DNA of 64,000 nt from Sitta carolinensis (GCA_032173965.1 CM063284.1:138111625-138175624); one strand, 5' to 3'; shown: positions 27,310 through 40,525, counted from the first letter of the stretch. Numbers and translations are program-made. The notes: generated by a model from the letters alone, not told the origin.

Positions 27310-28744
27310 TGTCCTGGTTTGACCAGTCCACAGAAATGGCTGGTTTTGAGATTGGCATTTTATTGAACCAATGGGGAAGCATGTTCTAGTTGTTATTCCC
27401 TTTGGAAGCAGCCCGGGCAGGTCTCTTTCCCCCTGGCTGTCAGAGCACACACCTCTGCCCTCTCTGCCCTGGGCTCAGTGGGGCAGGGGGAGGCCCCGCG
27501 GGCCAGGCAGGCTCAGCTGATTTGGGAACATCTGCGGCACAGAGTCTGCTCTGCTGCTGGCCCCGGCTGAACCTGCCTTGGCTGTGCTGGGGAGAGAGGG
27601 GGGAGGTGTGATGAGGCAGGCTGGAACACCTGATGAGACTGAGGGGTGGAAAAGGAATTTGGGAATCTGTCCAACTTTCCTTCCTGGCTGCAGGTGACCA
27701 TCGAGCAGCTGCCTTTGGGCCTGGACCCTCTGAGAGCTGCCCCCCACCCCAGCATGGCTGTGCAATGTGACACCATGGACTGCCCAGCCTGGCCTGGCAC
27801 AGCTCCAGCACTGTGGCCTGGTCGGACACTCTCTTGTTAACTCCTTCAGTACATCAGTGCACAGACGGGACTTGGAAAGCCTCCATCCTCTCTCCAGTGA
27901 GAGAAATTAGAATGTAGATGTGTAAAAACCACATGAGGTATCAAAGTCAGTCAAGAAAGAGTGAAAGTCCAGGTGGAAGGAGTGTGGGAAGTTGCTTTTG
28001 AGCTGTAAAAGACTCTTGTGAGCTATGGTGATTGGCTATAATATATTGAGATTTTTCCTTTAAACCATAAAGAAGTATGGGGGTGATAAAAGAGTTCAAA
28101 TTGTAGACCTGAGCAAAGGAGTGAAATGTTGAGGGGACTGTTGGTTTCATGAGAAGTTGAACAGAGAGATGAAGTGATAAAGACCCTTTGCCCTCGAAGA
28201 AGAAGTGAATCTCTGTTCCTTGGAGGTGAAAGTGGTCACAAAGACAAAGAGAACCTTTGTTTTGAACGTCTTTATCTTTAAAATAAGACCCCATACATCG
28301 ATGTGGCCCAGAGACACAATTGTGAACATGGGAGGAATTTCATGAACGCAAAAGGATCCAGGCAGTTGCTGTTCATGAAGAATGGATCTACAAGAGAACT
28401 GTTTTCTTGTGGGAAAGTTGGCCATAGCAAACGAGAGGTGCTTCCCTCCCTAAATGAACTGAAAAAGAAACTGGTTTAGAGGTAGAAAACTGACTGAGAT
28501 TTCTGAGTGTTGTTTTCTTTATATTGTTGTTTGGGAGAAAAGAAGGTGTGGGGAGGGAGGAAGAGTGTTTTGAAGGTTTCATCCTCATTCTTGTTGTTTT
28601 TCTTTCTTTTAGTGTTAGTTAATAAAGTCTTATTACTTTTAAGGTTAAGCCTGCTTTGCTCTTAATTGGAAACTTTGAAATTGGCAAAATCAAACCAAAA
28701 CCGAAATTGGTGTTTCCGCCCAGTTTCGAATTGAAACCATGACA
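27310..28744 (+). mobile_element. Solo LTR of an endogenous retrovirus, about 1.4 kb
   Basis: The element begins TGTCCTGGTTTGACC at 27310 and ends CCATGACA at 28744, with TG...CA termini. The flanks are CATAT (27305-27309) and CATGT (28745-28749), a 5-bp target duplication with one mismatch. A TATA-like TATAATATA lies near 28039-28047 and a poly(A) signal AATAAAG near 28621-28627. The 3' part (GGGGAGGGAGGAAGAGTGTT, then an AGTTAATAAAG module) has the same order as the LTRs at 49370-52208, so the two families appear related, with a diverged U3. The first 550 bp are strongly GC-rich. No internal region is present. The 129-codon minus-strand frame at 27440-27829 falls in the GC-rich part and is not a gene. 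Confidence 0.75.
28621..28627 (+). terminator. LTR poly(A) signal AATAAAG
   Basis: AATAAAG follows the T-rich stretch TTTTTCTTTCTTTTAGTG, in the same arrangement as in the paired LTRs at 49370-52208. Confidence 0.55.
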
Positions 28745-29396
28745 CATGTAAATGTAAAAGGATGTGTGAATCAGTCAGAATCTTAATTTTAATTAAAACA
28801 TAATATCAATAAAAAAGCATGTTTTCATTTTTGAATGAACTTGAATTTCATATTATTTAAATTCAAATTTCATTCCAATTAGAAAAATACATTAAATAAT
28901 GATGAGTGACATTTTAATGCTTAGAGGGCAAAAAGGAGTGAAAAGCCTACATGAAAATTTTCTTTTTTTCTTAGATAAACAGCAAAAATTTAGTTATTAC
29001 TTCTCGTTTAGAACAATTTTTTAAATTATGAGAAATGCACCATCACATAAAACTCAATCCCTACAATAGGTTATCTAAATTAATTTCAAGTAAACATTTG
29101 CACAAATGTTGTTATTTTTCAAAGATTTGCATAGTGGAGGAAAAGAGCCAGAAAAATGCAAGAACAGCCTCTTGAATTCTAAGAAAAATCCCATTTACAT
29201 AAAAGAGGATCAATCTGGAAATTAACACATTTTTTTTTCAGAATACAAAGGAAGCAAATTCTGCAAACATTATTTCTCTGGGTGACATTTTGATGTGTAA
29301 TTGCCTGGGGACCCTACCTCTCCCTAGGTTTCAATTGCATGGGAAAATATAGGCATTTCTGGCACCACCAAGTCTAAAAATACAGAATAATTTCTG
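28745..29396. other. AT-rich non-coding DNA, no feature seen
   Basis: No gene or repeat is recognised. Confidence 0.55.
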
Positions 29397-30060
29397 CTAT
29401 GTGACTTTAAGGGTTGTTGTCTCCTCTGGCAGCCTCAGCTCAGGACCCTCCTGCCCACATGTCTGAAGACCCAGGCTGGGGGATTCAGTTGGCAGTCTCC
29501 CCTTTGCAGGGTGGAGCATTAGCAAAGCTGAGCTGCTGACCCAGACACACGCCAGGGGACTCTGACATGGTGTCTCACAGACTGCCACGGAAGTGCTGCC
29601 CACAGCACTGACACACTGCACTCCCTTCAGAACAAACACAGGCAGCCAAGCCCCTGTCTTGGGCTGGCAGAGAGAGAAGCTCACTAGCGTGGGCACACAA
29701 TTTTACAATTGCTCTGCCACTATCACAGACCTTGCTCATCCCATGAGTCTCTTACTCTCTGACTGGTCCAGCGTAGTGCTTGCTAGCAAAAGGACACGGG
29801 CACTCTCCTATATTGGATGGAGAGTGAGATTTTGCAGAGACATAGCTGAGGAAATAAATACTGAGAAGATAGAACAGATTGCATTGATCAGGTGCAGGGT
29901 TTGGTCAGGAAGGCATGAGGACAATCCACATCTTCCATGCCACCAGTCCCTTTCATACACACTTTGTATCTCCCTGATCCCCTCCGCCTGCACATTTCCT
30001 CATCAGCTGGCATAGTCCCACTCACCCCCAGCATCCTGGACACTCCTGTTTCCATTCCTC
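29397..30060. other. GC-richer island of unknown origin
   Basis: This stretch is clearly less AT-rich than its surroundings and has abrupt edges. Both strands carry moderately long frames (99 codons on minus at 29397-29696, 140 codons on plus at 29593-30015). I do not recognise any domain in either product, and the plus frame has no clear splice or promoter context. There is no CR1 tail and no convincing TG...CA LTR end. It may be a decayed retroviral internal segment, an old LTR, or a host exon or regulatory island. None can be chosen from sequence alone. Confidence 0.3.
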
Positions 30061-33000
30061 TCAGAGAAATATTACTACTTTATCTGATATGAATGTATTC
30101 GATGTGAGAGCTGAAGCAACTGCACGTTTCAGATTCCTAAAAGGAAGACTTGGTATGAATTAGGCTCAGCCTGGCTGAGTCTGAGGCATTTGTGGATGTG
30201 AAAGAAAGCAATTTCTAAGCACAGAATTAAGAAATGCATATAACTACACAGTTAAGACATCAACAGTCTAAAATAAGGTAATTATTGATTATGGAAATTT
30301 TATTTTGGGTTTTAAAATATTAAAACCATTATGTATCTTGTGGAAGTATTTGACAATATTTTTCTTTGAAAAATATACAAGAATGTGAGAATAATTCTGA
30401 CCCATGGATTTTGCATTATTTATGAAATACATACAAGACAAATCTCCAGATAAGACTTTTTTTTATGTGACAATGTTAATGTTTACTGTGGCAGACCTCT
30501 TCATGTTGGCTTCTGTTTGGGAACCCAGTGAATGGATCACCTGCTATAATCAGTGAAAGCATAAATGTTTCCATTATTTAGCCCTAGCCTACACTTCAAA
30601 ACAAACTAGGACTTGTTCTTTGCCTTCAGGTATTCTATTACAGACAATATAGTTCTGCTACCTGGTTGATGTTATGTCAGATGTGAACCTTGATGCAAAG
30701 CTATATAGCTTAATGCTTACAACAGAGTGATTTTGAGGGGCCTTTCAATATTTTATAACATCAGAACTCAAAAGTACCTGAGTTGTACTGAAGGAGAGGT
30801 GATAGAAAATTTACTGGAATTCAGCAGAACACTCACTTCTGTATCTAGAATAATCTTTCCTAAGAAAATATTTCCATTTCTGAGTGTTAAACTGTGCTGT
30901 AATGCCAAACTTTCTTATTTTCTAAAATAATCACTACTTGGTGATAAATGAGTTTGTCTGTAACACTATTTAGTAAAAGTTTTAACTCAGAGCAACTTTA
31001 ATTCAGAGCAATTTTAACTCTGAGCATCTCCTTTTCTTTGAAAGCACCATTTCTGCAGTTCCTTTTCTCAGATTTCCTGATTATGATTCAGTAGTGCTCT
31101 GGATAAGCAGGTAAGATCTGTCAGAGCAAGAAAAGAAAATTTCATTAGTGACAGAATTTGACATAACATCAGTTTTTAAAGGTTAAAATTCATTGAAAAG
31201 CAGGTTTTGGAAATGCTTCTTATGCACAGAGTGGAGTGTGGTTCATCTCCAAATGGGTGGTAATAAAATATCACTAATTTCTTCATGTATAGTTGGTCTG
31301 ATTATTTCATACATTAGTAGAAAGAAGCTATTAAGTAAAGATTCAAGTCTGAAATGGTAGATGTTTTCAACCCAGGTTATTATTAAAAGTGCAGTGACTA
31401 ACTAATTAATGAACTTTATGTTTTCAAAACCTGCATTGGGCACTGACAATAACAGAGTTGTATCAAATGAGGAAATCATAGAAATCACATTAAAGAATAG
31501 CATGATTTTTTTATATAATGGTTTTGAGTTCTTGCAGTTTATATTAGTACATCGTCAGTGACACTTAGCTGAAACCCGCATTTAATAAAGAAATTAATCA
31601 TTCAATTTTTAAGAGAAGAAAAAGGTGCCACAGTGTCACAGAGGACTCAAGAAACAAAATTATTTGTACTAATATAAAAATTATTTGTAGTAATACTAGT
31701 AATATACTCACTGTCCCCTAAATTAAATTGATTTTTTCCAAGAAGTGTCTTCAATGGTTAGGGCATGACCATAAGTAGACATTGAATAAATAAATACCTG
31801 TAATTTTTCAGATATTTTTTCCCCCTAATATTTGCATGGGCCTTAACACTGGCATAACCAAAACATACCTCATGAGCTACATGGAATTTACTTAAATGTA
31901 GGTGCTTCTGGGGGCTATGTCACATGGACAGTGGATCAGGTGGCTCAGTGCCTCCTCGGGGGTGTCGTTTGCATGGCCACCGACCAAAGGAGTAAATGGG
32001 AAATGCAGAGACCAGCATTGCTGTGCTTCCCTGCTCACCCAGCCTATTCAAGCCACAGAGTGGAGAAGGTGAGGTGTTGTTTTATCTGGTTTGCATTTGG
32101 AGTTTGCATACATTTCAGGTGTGCCATATGTATTTGATGTGCCCTACACCCCCTCATCACAGGTCATATAGAAAACTGCTCTGTGTAAATATTACAATTC
32201 AGGATGCTGCCACTGGATTTGTGCATGGCTGGGACCCTTGATAACATAAATCTAAAGCAATGACAAGAGTGGTGTACTTAAAAATTGTTATGCCCTTTTT
32301 CAGGTCTCATAATAGCTAATTACTTTGTTGACTTCTTTGTTAAGAAAAATGGTGACCTGAACAGTGCCATTTTTATTATTATTCCTGTATAACTCTTATA
32401 TTTTATATAATTTAAAGGCCAAAATGTGGAGAACAAATGAAAGCATGATACCACTGCATGTGAGAAATTTGAACAGTTACGAAAATATGTCATTTATTCA
32501 GACATTTTATTAGTGCATTTTAAAATAATTGCTTTCTTTTCAATTTAATGTGTATGTGGGAAAATTTCTAATTCCAGATAAAGCAAAATTTAAAAACAGG
32601 AAAAATAATCTTAATGAGAAAAAGAAGTTTTAGTCCCTATTTTAAAATGAGAAAGAAGTAGAAGGCTGAAGTAATTTGTGCAAAATTATCTCTATGTTGC
32701 TCTTAAATACCTATGCTGCTGTAAAACATTGTAAATAGTGATGCTCACTACACTTGTAATAATTGGTGGTTGCAACCAGTGCTAGTCAGGAAAATAATAG
32801 TTAATGTAACCACAATGCCAAAGTTTTGCAGAAACATGACAGCAAGATTATTTTTGTTATTTCTTAGAGGAAAACAGTAGCAGACGTAAAAGTTTTCACA
32901 AAGTAAAAAAGAATCTCTTAGAAATGCTGTTGGGTACAAGAGTACATGTCACCTCTTTTCTAATAACATATTACTGAATAAGATTTTTCAATGCTTGCAG

Positions 33001-33605
33001 TTCAGAGGAAATAAAGAAAGGAATTGCCACTTCTCATTGTTATTTCCAGAAAAAGAATGGTTTTACCATTTCTACGTGGGTAGTCTTGCAAGATACTTCT
33101 ATATAAACTTTTTTTTTTTTTTCCATAATGGACACATTTTCCTTTGACAATCTCTGCATGTCATAATGACTTTATATGATACCTTCCTTGAACCTAGAGT
33201 AGAGCTCTGAAGAGTTTCATGTTGTGCAGGTGCCATGACTTGAATATCGTTGCTATGGAGTTTCTGAAATGTTATACAGAAAACTTCCTGCAATAATTCA
33301 ACCACCCTCTGGTTTCAAATAAAAAAGAAAAATATATATAATCTTCCACAGCAATCAGATAATGGATACTGGTGTGAATACACAGCTGTTAAGTTTTTCA
33401 GCAAACACTTCAACTTGCAGAAAAAGAAGTTTACTTCTTTGCTCCAAATAGAGACTAAATACTTTACTAGCTATCCTTTCAAATTTTTTGAAATAAAAAA
33501 AAATTAGTTTTATGGAAGGTCAGTTTTTAATATTTTAAACAAGACACCTGAAATTACTCTTGAGTAATATTTTTTGTGGGTTTTTTTTGTTTTATTTTGG
33601 GGTTT

Positions 33606-33628
33606 TTGTTTGTTTGTTTGTTTGTTTT
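33606..33628. repeat. (TTTG)n short tandem repeat
   Basis: TTTG units in a T-rich stretch, about 23 bp. Confidence 0.85.
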
Positions 33629-36600
33629 AGCTTTCTTTTCGTAAGAACAATAGTTAGTTGTCCAGAAATCAGAATCCAGAAAAGACAAGTTATGGCAATA
33701 TCTCAGTATTACAAAGGATGTTAATTATGTTCATTGTTCTTATATGAACACTTACTGAAGTCCAGAAAAGATTATTCTGAATTGCTACACAGCTACTGTG
33801 CCAAAACTCTGAGAACATCTTCTGTATCAACTCAGCAATATATACACAACAAATCCAATGGAGTGGAGAAAATAGTTTTTTCTTTAAGCAGGTCCTTCTC
33901 TATACAGGATTTTATGCAGAACAATGGGCATAAAACCTAGCACCTCAGTGAAATCATAATTTCATCATTCTTTTTGAAGTATGATGTATCATTTTTAGGA
34001 ATATATGGAATTCCACATTACTGTGATTTGAATAAAATGCTGAAATAATTTGTTTTGATTCTTCAGACCTGAGAGCAATTTGGGCCAAGTTCTAATACAT
34101 TCTTATAGAAGGAAAGATAGTAAAAGTCTACAGGGTGGAATTTTGCATGTGAAAGGAACAATGAAAATATTCATTCGCCATTTTGTGAATTTAAGTGACT
34201 GAAACAATAGGTACATATTTGGTCATAAACACTAAAAAGGATTGATGTCCTTAATTATTTTCACTGTAAAAAACCCAACCAAAACCAAAACCAAAACCAA
34301 CTAAACGAATAAACTCAAAACAACCTCTCTGAAGGAAATAGAGAAGATCAGATTGATAAATATCATACTAAGCAGAAGACGTTTTTCAAACATGAATGAT
34401 GAGGTAGAGCTGTTGCCAAGATATTTATCTTTAAAGCAGAGGACCTGAATGCTGTGATAATTCTTTAAAGCATTTTATTCCATGGTTTGAGGTAAGATAC
34501 AGTCTGACCTTGATTAGGTCTGTTTTCTAAAGCCTGTCTCTGGCTCAGCATTTTTCAGATCTCCCTTATGTTTAATTCAATAGTTATTTCCCCACTTAAC
34601 TGAAGAGGTGGTTTGAGCTCAAATGTGTTCTACTATATTGGGCATCCAGCTTTAAAGCTTAACTTAGGATTTATCTCATAGGGTTTGTAATAGAAAATAA
34701 AAGCCTGGCTTAATTGATAATTTGAGAGTTACTCTTCAGTAAAAGGCCTTTGAATCCTGCAAATTGTTGCATGCTTGTGCAATGCAGTAGAAATGGCTTC
34801 GACATAGTTTGTAGCTGCTTTTGATTTCTAGACAAGAAGGATTTGACCTTGCAAGAAGCATATAATTTAAACTAACAGTAATAAGAAAAAGTGTATATTT
34901 TTGATGTGGATTTTCACTGTAGAGAATCAGTTTCAAATTGGTGGTATGAGGCAAGTCACTAATGAGCACTTAATAACTGCCCATGCAAACAACTGCTAAG
35001 TATGTAGGCTTCCGTGTAGGTTCTGCTAGAACTTGTAAATTCATACTATAAACAAGAATCATACTAAATACAGTCTGCAGGCAGGTTGTTCACATCTTAT
35101 TCTGTTTTTACTTGTGACTACCTACTTATTTGAGAGTAGATAAATGAGTAACACAACTCCATGTATTGCACAGAAAATATCAAAAATAGTTATCTCACTG
35201 AGCTCACAAATATTTATCTCTTTTTATCTCTATTTATCTCTTCACAAGGGTGCAAGAATCTGTATCACAAGTGCTCTTGAAAGAGAGAGGTTAGCAGAAT
35301 ATTGCATGTCTGTAATGAATTCCTTTTGTTTTTAATAAAATAAACCAGGTATATATTTTCTATTATATTAATTTCATTTTATAAAATTTTACTATTGTAG
35401 GAACTTTGAGCACAGCTTTGACTCATCTAACCTAGCAGATGACTTGATTCTAATAACAACAGATCTGTCCTTCATTTCAAAATACAGATTGTTTCCTGCA
35501 CTTTTAAAAACTGGTCTAGTGAATGAACTTAAATCTGAAATTCTCTGGAGTAGGAAAAATTATTTTACTATTAGTATGTATACTGCTTAGCACAGTCAGG
35601 TACGGCCATAAGAGGTAGGACATTAGAAAACAAGGAATGATAGGTTTAAAACTCTGGAATGTGTGTTTGTTGTCAAGGAATCTTGGGATATTTTATTGGT
35701 TACAAATTCTTATAAATTTTATGTAAGCAAAGGCTTTTTGTTAATCACAGCATAACTAAATCTGAATTTGCTTCTGCTTTTGCCATACATGTAAAACATC
35801 CAACTAAACAACAGAAATTCATTCAGTTATAACAAATCTTATACTGATCTATAGTGATCTATGGGGTTTTCTTTGTATTCATTAACCTTAGTAAAGATAC
35901 ATTGATATGCTTTATCCCAAATGACATTATTGCTTCTGGTTCTCTACTAACACAGAAATCCAGACATAACTTATCTGAAGAAACACTGACATTCATAGAT
36001 TCATTAAACTACTTTGAGATACTACTGGCTTGTCAACTGAATCAGCTAATGGGATTTCCAAGATCTATGACATAAGGCTTATACCTCAGTAACGTAATTG
36101 ATGTGAAAATGTGGGCACTCAAAGTGAAATTATTTCAAAGGGAAATTTAATCTTGCAGGATCAAGCTGAGAGATCCAGCTTCTGAAATGCATTCAATCAT
36201 AGCAAAACTTACAGTGGATTAAATATTTTTATTATTTTTAAGAAGCTGAAATCAAATGGTTTCCTCCAATTACAGGGATTCCAATGTTACTGTAGTGTGA
36301 CACTACAGGGAAATGTAAATGTAGGCAAGGGCTCATTTAAAAGAATTCAGTCTGATTAGTAAACATGCAGTGTTTTAAATGGTAGCATAATGTCTGTTTC
36401 TTTCTTAGAATAACTGATAGCTGGATTATGGAAATTGCCTCAAAGAAAAGAAAGTTGTTACAACATTTTCAACTAGGCATGATGAAGCCAGATTGTTTTC
36501 CCTGGAGCAGAAACATTTCATATAGAATTTCTGGATCTCTGCTCTTGGGGAGGGTGGATGGGGTGTCACGGATTTTTTTTTCCTTTCTTCCTTGCATATC

Positions 36601-36672
36601 AAAGCTCAGAAATTAATTTTACGAAGCTCTGTGTATCTTTTGTATGTGTATTTTTTATGGATAAAAGATAAA

Positions 36673-36724
36673 ATATTTATATATATGTGTATATATATGT
36701 GTGTGTGTGTATATATATATACAT
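36673..36724. repeat. Compound (TA)n/(TG)n microsatellite
   Basis: Alternating TATATA and TGTGTG blocks over about 52 bp. Confidence 0.9.
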
Positions 36725-39362
36725 GGTGGTCTGAGTAGATGACTACTAAGCTTGCTTTGACAACAGGACTACATGGCTAAAATCATCTTCGGATTCATCT
36801 TAGGGTTGGTAGAAAGACCATGCTTGCTCATCTCTGTGTGCTCTGACTTGTGTGTATGGCAATAGGTGAGAAGTTTCTCAAAGTAAAATTGCTATTAAGT
36901 GAAATATGGATCTAATTAGATAATTAACCATTTTTCCCTCACAGTTTTGAATGGCTGCTACTATAGATACAGCCCTTCTTAACACAGGGTAAGCAGAGTC
37001 ACTGCATGGAGTTTGCAAAATATACAACCAGGTATCAGGATATTATATTTGTTATGCGGTCTTTTAGATACAATCTGTTGTTTTGTACTTACCATCAGAA
37101 AACCAAAAATGTAAAGTGAGGGAAATCAGCTCTTTAGAGGCAAAGATATTTTCCTCGGTGGCTAAATTGTATCATATATTAGAAAGCTAAATATCCTCAC
37201 ACACGAATGTACTGCATATAAATGAATAATACCCACTTCTCACAAAAAAAAGGGGGAAAGAAGATGTAAGACTTGAAGCAATGCTTTGAAATATACTTGA
37301 GGTAGAGTTAGCACACATGAATATTTGAAATTATTTACATAATTTGTATCTAATTATGACTAAACAAATGTGTTTCCTGGATACAAACTTATCTGAAGAT
37401 CCAAGAGTGTTAAAACAGTGTGCAGTCTATACAACATGCAGTGTAATATTTCACTTTTTTTAAAGCACCTTATCAGAATTACAACCTGTATCAATACCAT
37501 TTGTTGGGTTTTATCCTTGCTTCACTGCCTCTTATTTAAGAGGACTGAGCTGGTGAACACATGGCAGAGAAAGTGGTTTGAAAGCTGCTGTTGAAAGTAC
37601 CAATTTTTTTTTTCTTCCAAACCAAATCCTACTGTTTGTTTCAGCAAGTGAAGTCCAAAAATCCAGCTTACTTACAAAGCAGCTCTGTGTGAAGGTGAAC
37701 AGACCACCCACATATGAAACAATAAGGGGCAAAATTCTGCACTCTCTTATTGCTCATTTTCATAATTGACTAATAGCTGAATTTGGCATATTTAAATTAA
37801 TGTTTTTAATAGTTTACTCTATCTTTTCTCAGCTTTCCATCTGTTGCCCAAGGCTTTTCCTGCTGAGAAACAAAAGTATATTCTGTGGAATGGGTGAAAT
37901 TCTTTCAAACGAAGGAACAGGAGATTTCAGCTGCCTCAAATCTCAGGCTCCTGGTCCAATGGAAGGTTTACCTGCTAACACAGGTTGGAAATGGTAAAAG
38001 GATCACTCTGAATCATAGCAATCCTTCATAATCTTTAAAAAATAAAGAAAAAACTTGCTTCAAGAATCTGAGGGTTTTATCAGATAGTTAAAGGAAGTAA
38101 ATTCATGTTGTTTGCTATTTAGATATCTTAGTAAGGGGGAGGGAAACACCAAAGTTAGATATCTTTCTTGTTTGGACTTGACTTTGCAGAATGGCATACG
38201 TAATCCATTGATAACTACAAGAATGTGAATACTTTAAAAAGACAAGTTACATTTTTCAAAAGTTTCAAAAATCAGAGAATGCAGAAGTTAAAATGTATGT
38301 CCAAGTCACTGGATCAATGGGCCAGCCACTCTGAAGCTGTTGCTGTCAGATGTGTTCTAGAGGACATGTCAGTGGTGCTGTCATTAAAACTAATAGGATT
38401 CAGTTTGAGTTATTGTTCAGGGATATAACCTGCCATATCAGCCTGAAGTGACCTTTGTGAAGTTCTGCACTTCTTTGTACACTTTTTTTTTTTTCTTTTT
38501 TTAACAGAGATGTACAAAGTTCACATTGTTTGCTGTCTGGACACACAGATCAGCATCAAAATAGTATTTTAAACAGTTTGTACTCAATTTGGTTGCTTCA
38601 ATTTCTTTGTGACTAAAACTCAGTAGTACTTTTGCTTACTTCAGAGCCATTGAAAATAATTGTAAGGGCACTGTAGAACACTTATAGATTGATCCAAAGG
38701 ATACTGAAATCAGCAGGAGATTTCCATTAACTTCTATAGGCATTCAGGGCCCTCCATAACAATTTCTTTTCTGACTGCTGAGAATAAAATGATAGAAGTT
38801 TAAACAATTTTTGAATCAAAGTTCTAAAAGAGAATTAAGTGTTCTGATGAATAATGTACAACAACTACTTACACAGCTGCTGAGAAGATCTTTTTGAGAA
38901 TTGTCTGTAAAGTCTCCTAGAGTTTGAGAGCCTGAACCCAGAATCTCATTATTTTTAGTGTCAGCTTTCAGCTTAGATATACAACCTATAACATTATTGT
39001 AAGGAATGCTTAATTTTCTTTAAAATAGAGACTGACTACTTCTTATTTTTTTTTCTGATGGCTATTCCCAAATACTTGCAATCTGTCAAGAGAATCTGTC
39101 CATCAATAACACACAATATTATGCATCAGTTACTTTGTTCACTCCTTAGCTGTCAAGATAATTTTTTAAAGGGCTCTCACTTAGAAAGTCATACACATGA
39201 AAACTGAATTATGTTGCAGACTGTATGAACCTGCAGTCCTAATATGCTTGATGTGATGGGAGAAGGTGGTGAGAAAAAATTGAAAATACTGCACAAAAAA
39301 GTAGCTGAAACTGTGACATTACTGACTATCACACTTCTAAGGGGAGTTTACAAGATTGGGAC

Positions 39363-40525
39363 TGTGCTGGTTTGGGATGGGCTAGTATTAATTTTCCTCA
39401 CAGCAGCTATCGTGGGGCTATATTTTGGATTTGTGCCAAACACAGTGTGGATTATATTGAGATATTTTCATTATTGCCGAGCAGGGCTAACATACAGATG
39501 TGCTGACGCGGTTGACCGGAACCCAGGCTAGCTCACGGCACACCGGCACCCGCCAGGTGTGGGCAACAGCTGAGGCGTGGGGTTTGTGCACTCAGCTGAA
39601 CCTTAGGAGCAAAGGTTCCTAAGCACGGACAGTCTCACTGCAACCAGGGTTCAGGTGAAGAAGAAAGAGAGAGGCTCTCCAAGGCTGAAGTTCCAACCGG
39701 GATGACTTATTAGGGTGGAAGGGGACAACACAAAGAGAGTCCCGTGCAGCTCTGCGCACAGGATTTTATACGGGTACAAAACAAGGGGCGGGTACAACAC
39801 ATTATCCAATGGGGTTAAGTCGGGATGGAGTTGAAGGGTTGGGTCACGGGTCTTGGGATGAATCAGGGTAAGGGGAAGGAGGGAAGGGGTCACGGAATTG
39901 GTTCTGGGGAGGATTGACATAGAAGGAGCTGGAACAGAGGAGGAACGAGGGTTGGGTAACTGGGATTGACAGGGAATGGCCTGGAACAGAGGCGGGAAAA
40001 AGCCATAGAGGGAAAGGGGGAGGACACAACTTCGGGAATAAATCAATTTGGGAATAAACATAGGGGAATCAAGGGAACAAACCATTTAACATTAAATAAC
40101 AACAATTGAATTAAACTAAGACAAACATAAATTGCAACAATGCACAAGATACTGGAAGGGGGCACAGACAGGACAGCTGATCCCAAGTTATCCAAGGGAT
40201 ATCCCAAGCCGTATGGCATCATGCTCAGCACATAAATCTGGGGGAGAAAGGAGGATATCTTCAATGTGATGGCATTTGTATTCCCAAGTCACTGTTACAT
40301 GTGATGGAGCCCTGCTTTCCAGGGGATGGCAGAAGTGGGAAGTGGGGAATTAATTCCTTGTCTTGTTTTACTTGTATGTGTGGGTTTTGATTTGCCAATT
40401 AAGTTGTTTTTATCTCTATTTATAAGTTTCTTTCACTTTTACCCTTTCAATTCTTTCCCCATCCCATTCGGAGGATATGTGAGCAAGTGGCTAAGCAGGA
40501 CTTAGTTGACAGTTGGAGTAAAAAT
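39363..40525 (+). mobile_element. ERVL-like solo LTR with nested insertion
   Basis: The LTR starts TGTGCTGGTTTGGGATGGGC, the standard opening of a very common songbird ERVL-type LTR family. The right half carries the family's later segments in order: GGACAGCTGATCCCAAG, CCGTATGGCATCATGCTCAG, ATGGAGCCCTGCTTTCC, CATCCCATTCGGAGGA and a decayed CTTAGTTGAC...GTTGGAGT end. The left and right halves are separated by about 640 bp of foreign, GC-richer sequence (39501-40139). A clean CA end and target duplication are not visible, so the copy is old or slightly truncated on the right. It belongs to the same family as the element at 62721-63956. No internal retroviral region is present. Confidence 0.8.
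39501..40139 (-). mobile_element. LTR nested in the ERVL-like LTR, minus strand
   Basis: Foreign sequence interrupts the ERVL-like LTR between its GAGCAGGGCTAACATACAG and TGCACAAGATACTGG segments. Read on the minus strand it starts TGTTGCAATTTATG, carries a TATA box (TATAAAA, 39764-39770), an AATAAG near-poly(A) signal (about 39706-39711) some 55 bp downstream, and ends near CGTCAGCA. About 60 bp of the host LTR seems lost at the junction, and I could not find a matching target duplication, so exact ends are uncertain by several bases. The 144-codon minus-strand frame at 39651-40085 lies wholly inside it, has no retroviral motif and is probably chance. Confidence 0.65.

Larger units (their letters stand above)
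30061..39362. other. AT-rich non-coding DNA with minor simple repeats
   Basis: About 9 kb without a supportable gene. It contains a (TTTG)n run at 33606-33628, an AACCAAAACC run near 34275-34303, and a TA/TG array at 36673-36724. A 9-bp perfect inverted repeat (CTGTAGTGT-G-ACACTACAG) lies at 36290-36308. A splice-donor-like AAGGTGAGG at about 32066-32074 closes a weak open segment, but nothing supports a real exon. Confidence 0.5.

Noticed and set aside
27440..27829. A 129-codon minus-strand frame
   Set aside because: It sits in the GC-rich part of the solo LTR, where stop codons are rare by composition. Overlapping frames on both strands are equally open.
28680..28744. Primer-binding site suggested by TTGGTGTTTCCGCCCAG near the end of the solo LTR
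   Set aside because: It does not fit a tRNA 3' end that I can fold, and the near-duplicated CATAT/CATGT flanks place the element end after it.
31903..32068. Candidate exon ending in a strong donor-like AAGGTGAGG
   Set aside because: The upstream acceptor is weak, the frame is short and no protein similarity is recognised. A single donor-like match is expected by chance in 64 kb.
36290..36308. Perfect 9-bp inverted repeat, CTGTAGTGT-G-ACACTACAG
   Set aside because: Too short and isolated to separate from chance.
39651..40085. The longest open frame in the window (144 codons, minus strand)
   Set aside because: It lies fully inside the nested LTR, is rich in Pro/Ser/Leu as expected from C-rich LTR sequence, and shows no retroviral or host motif.
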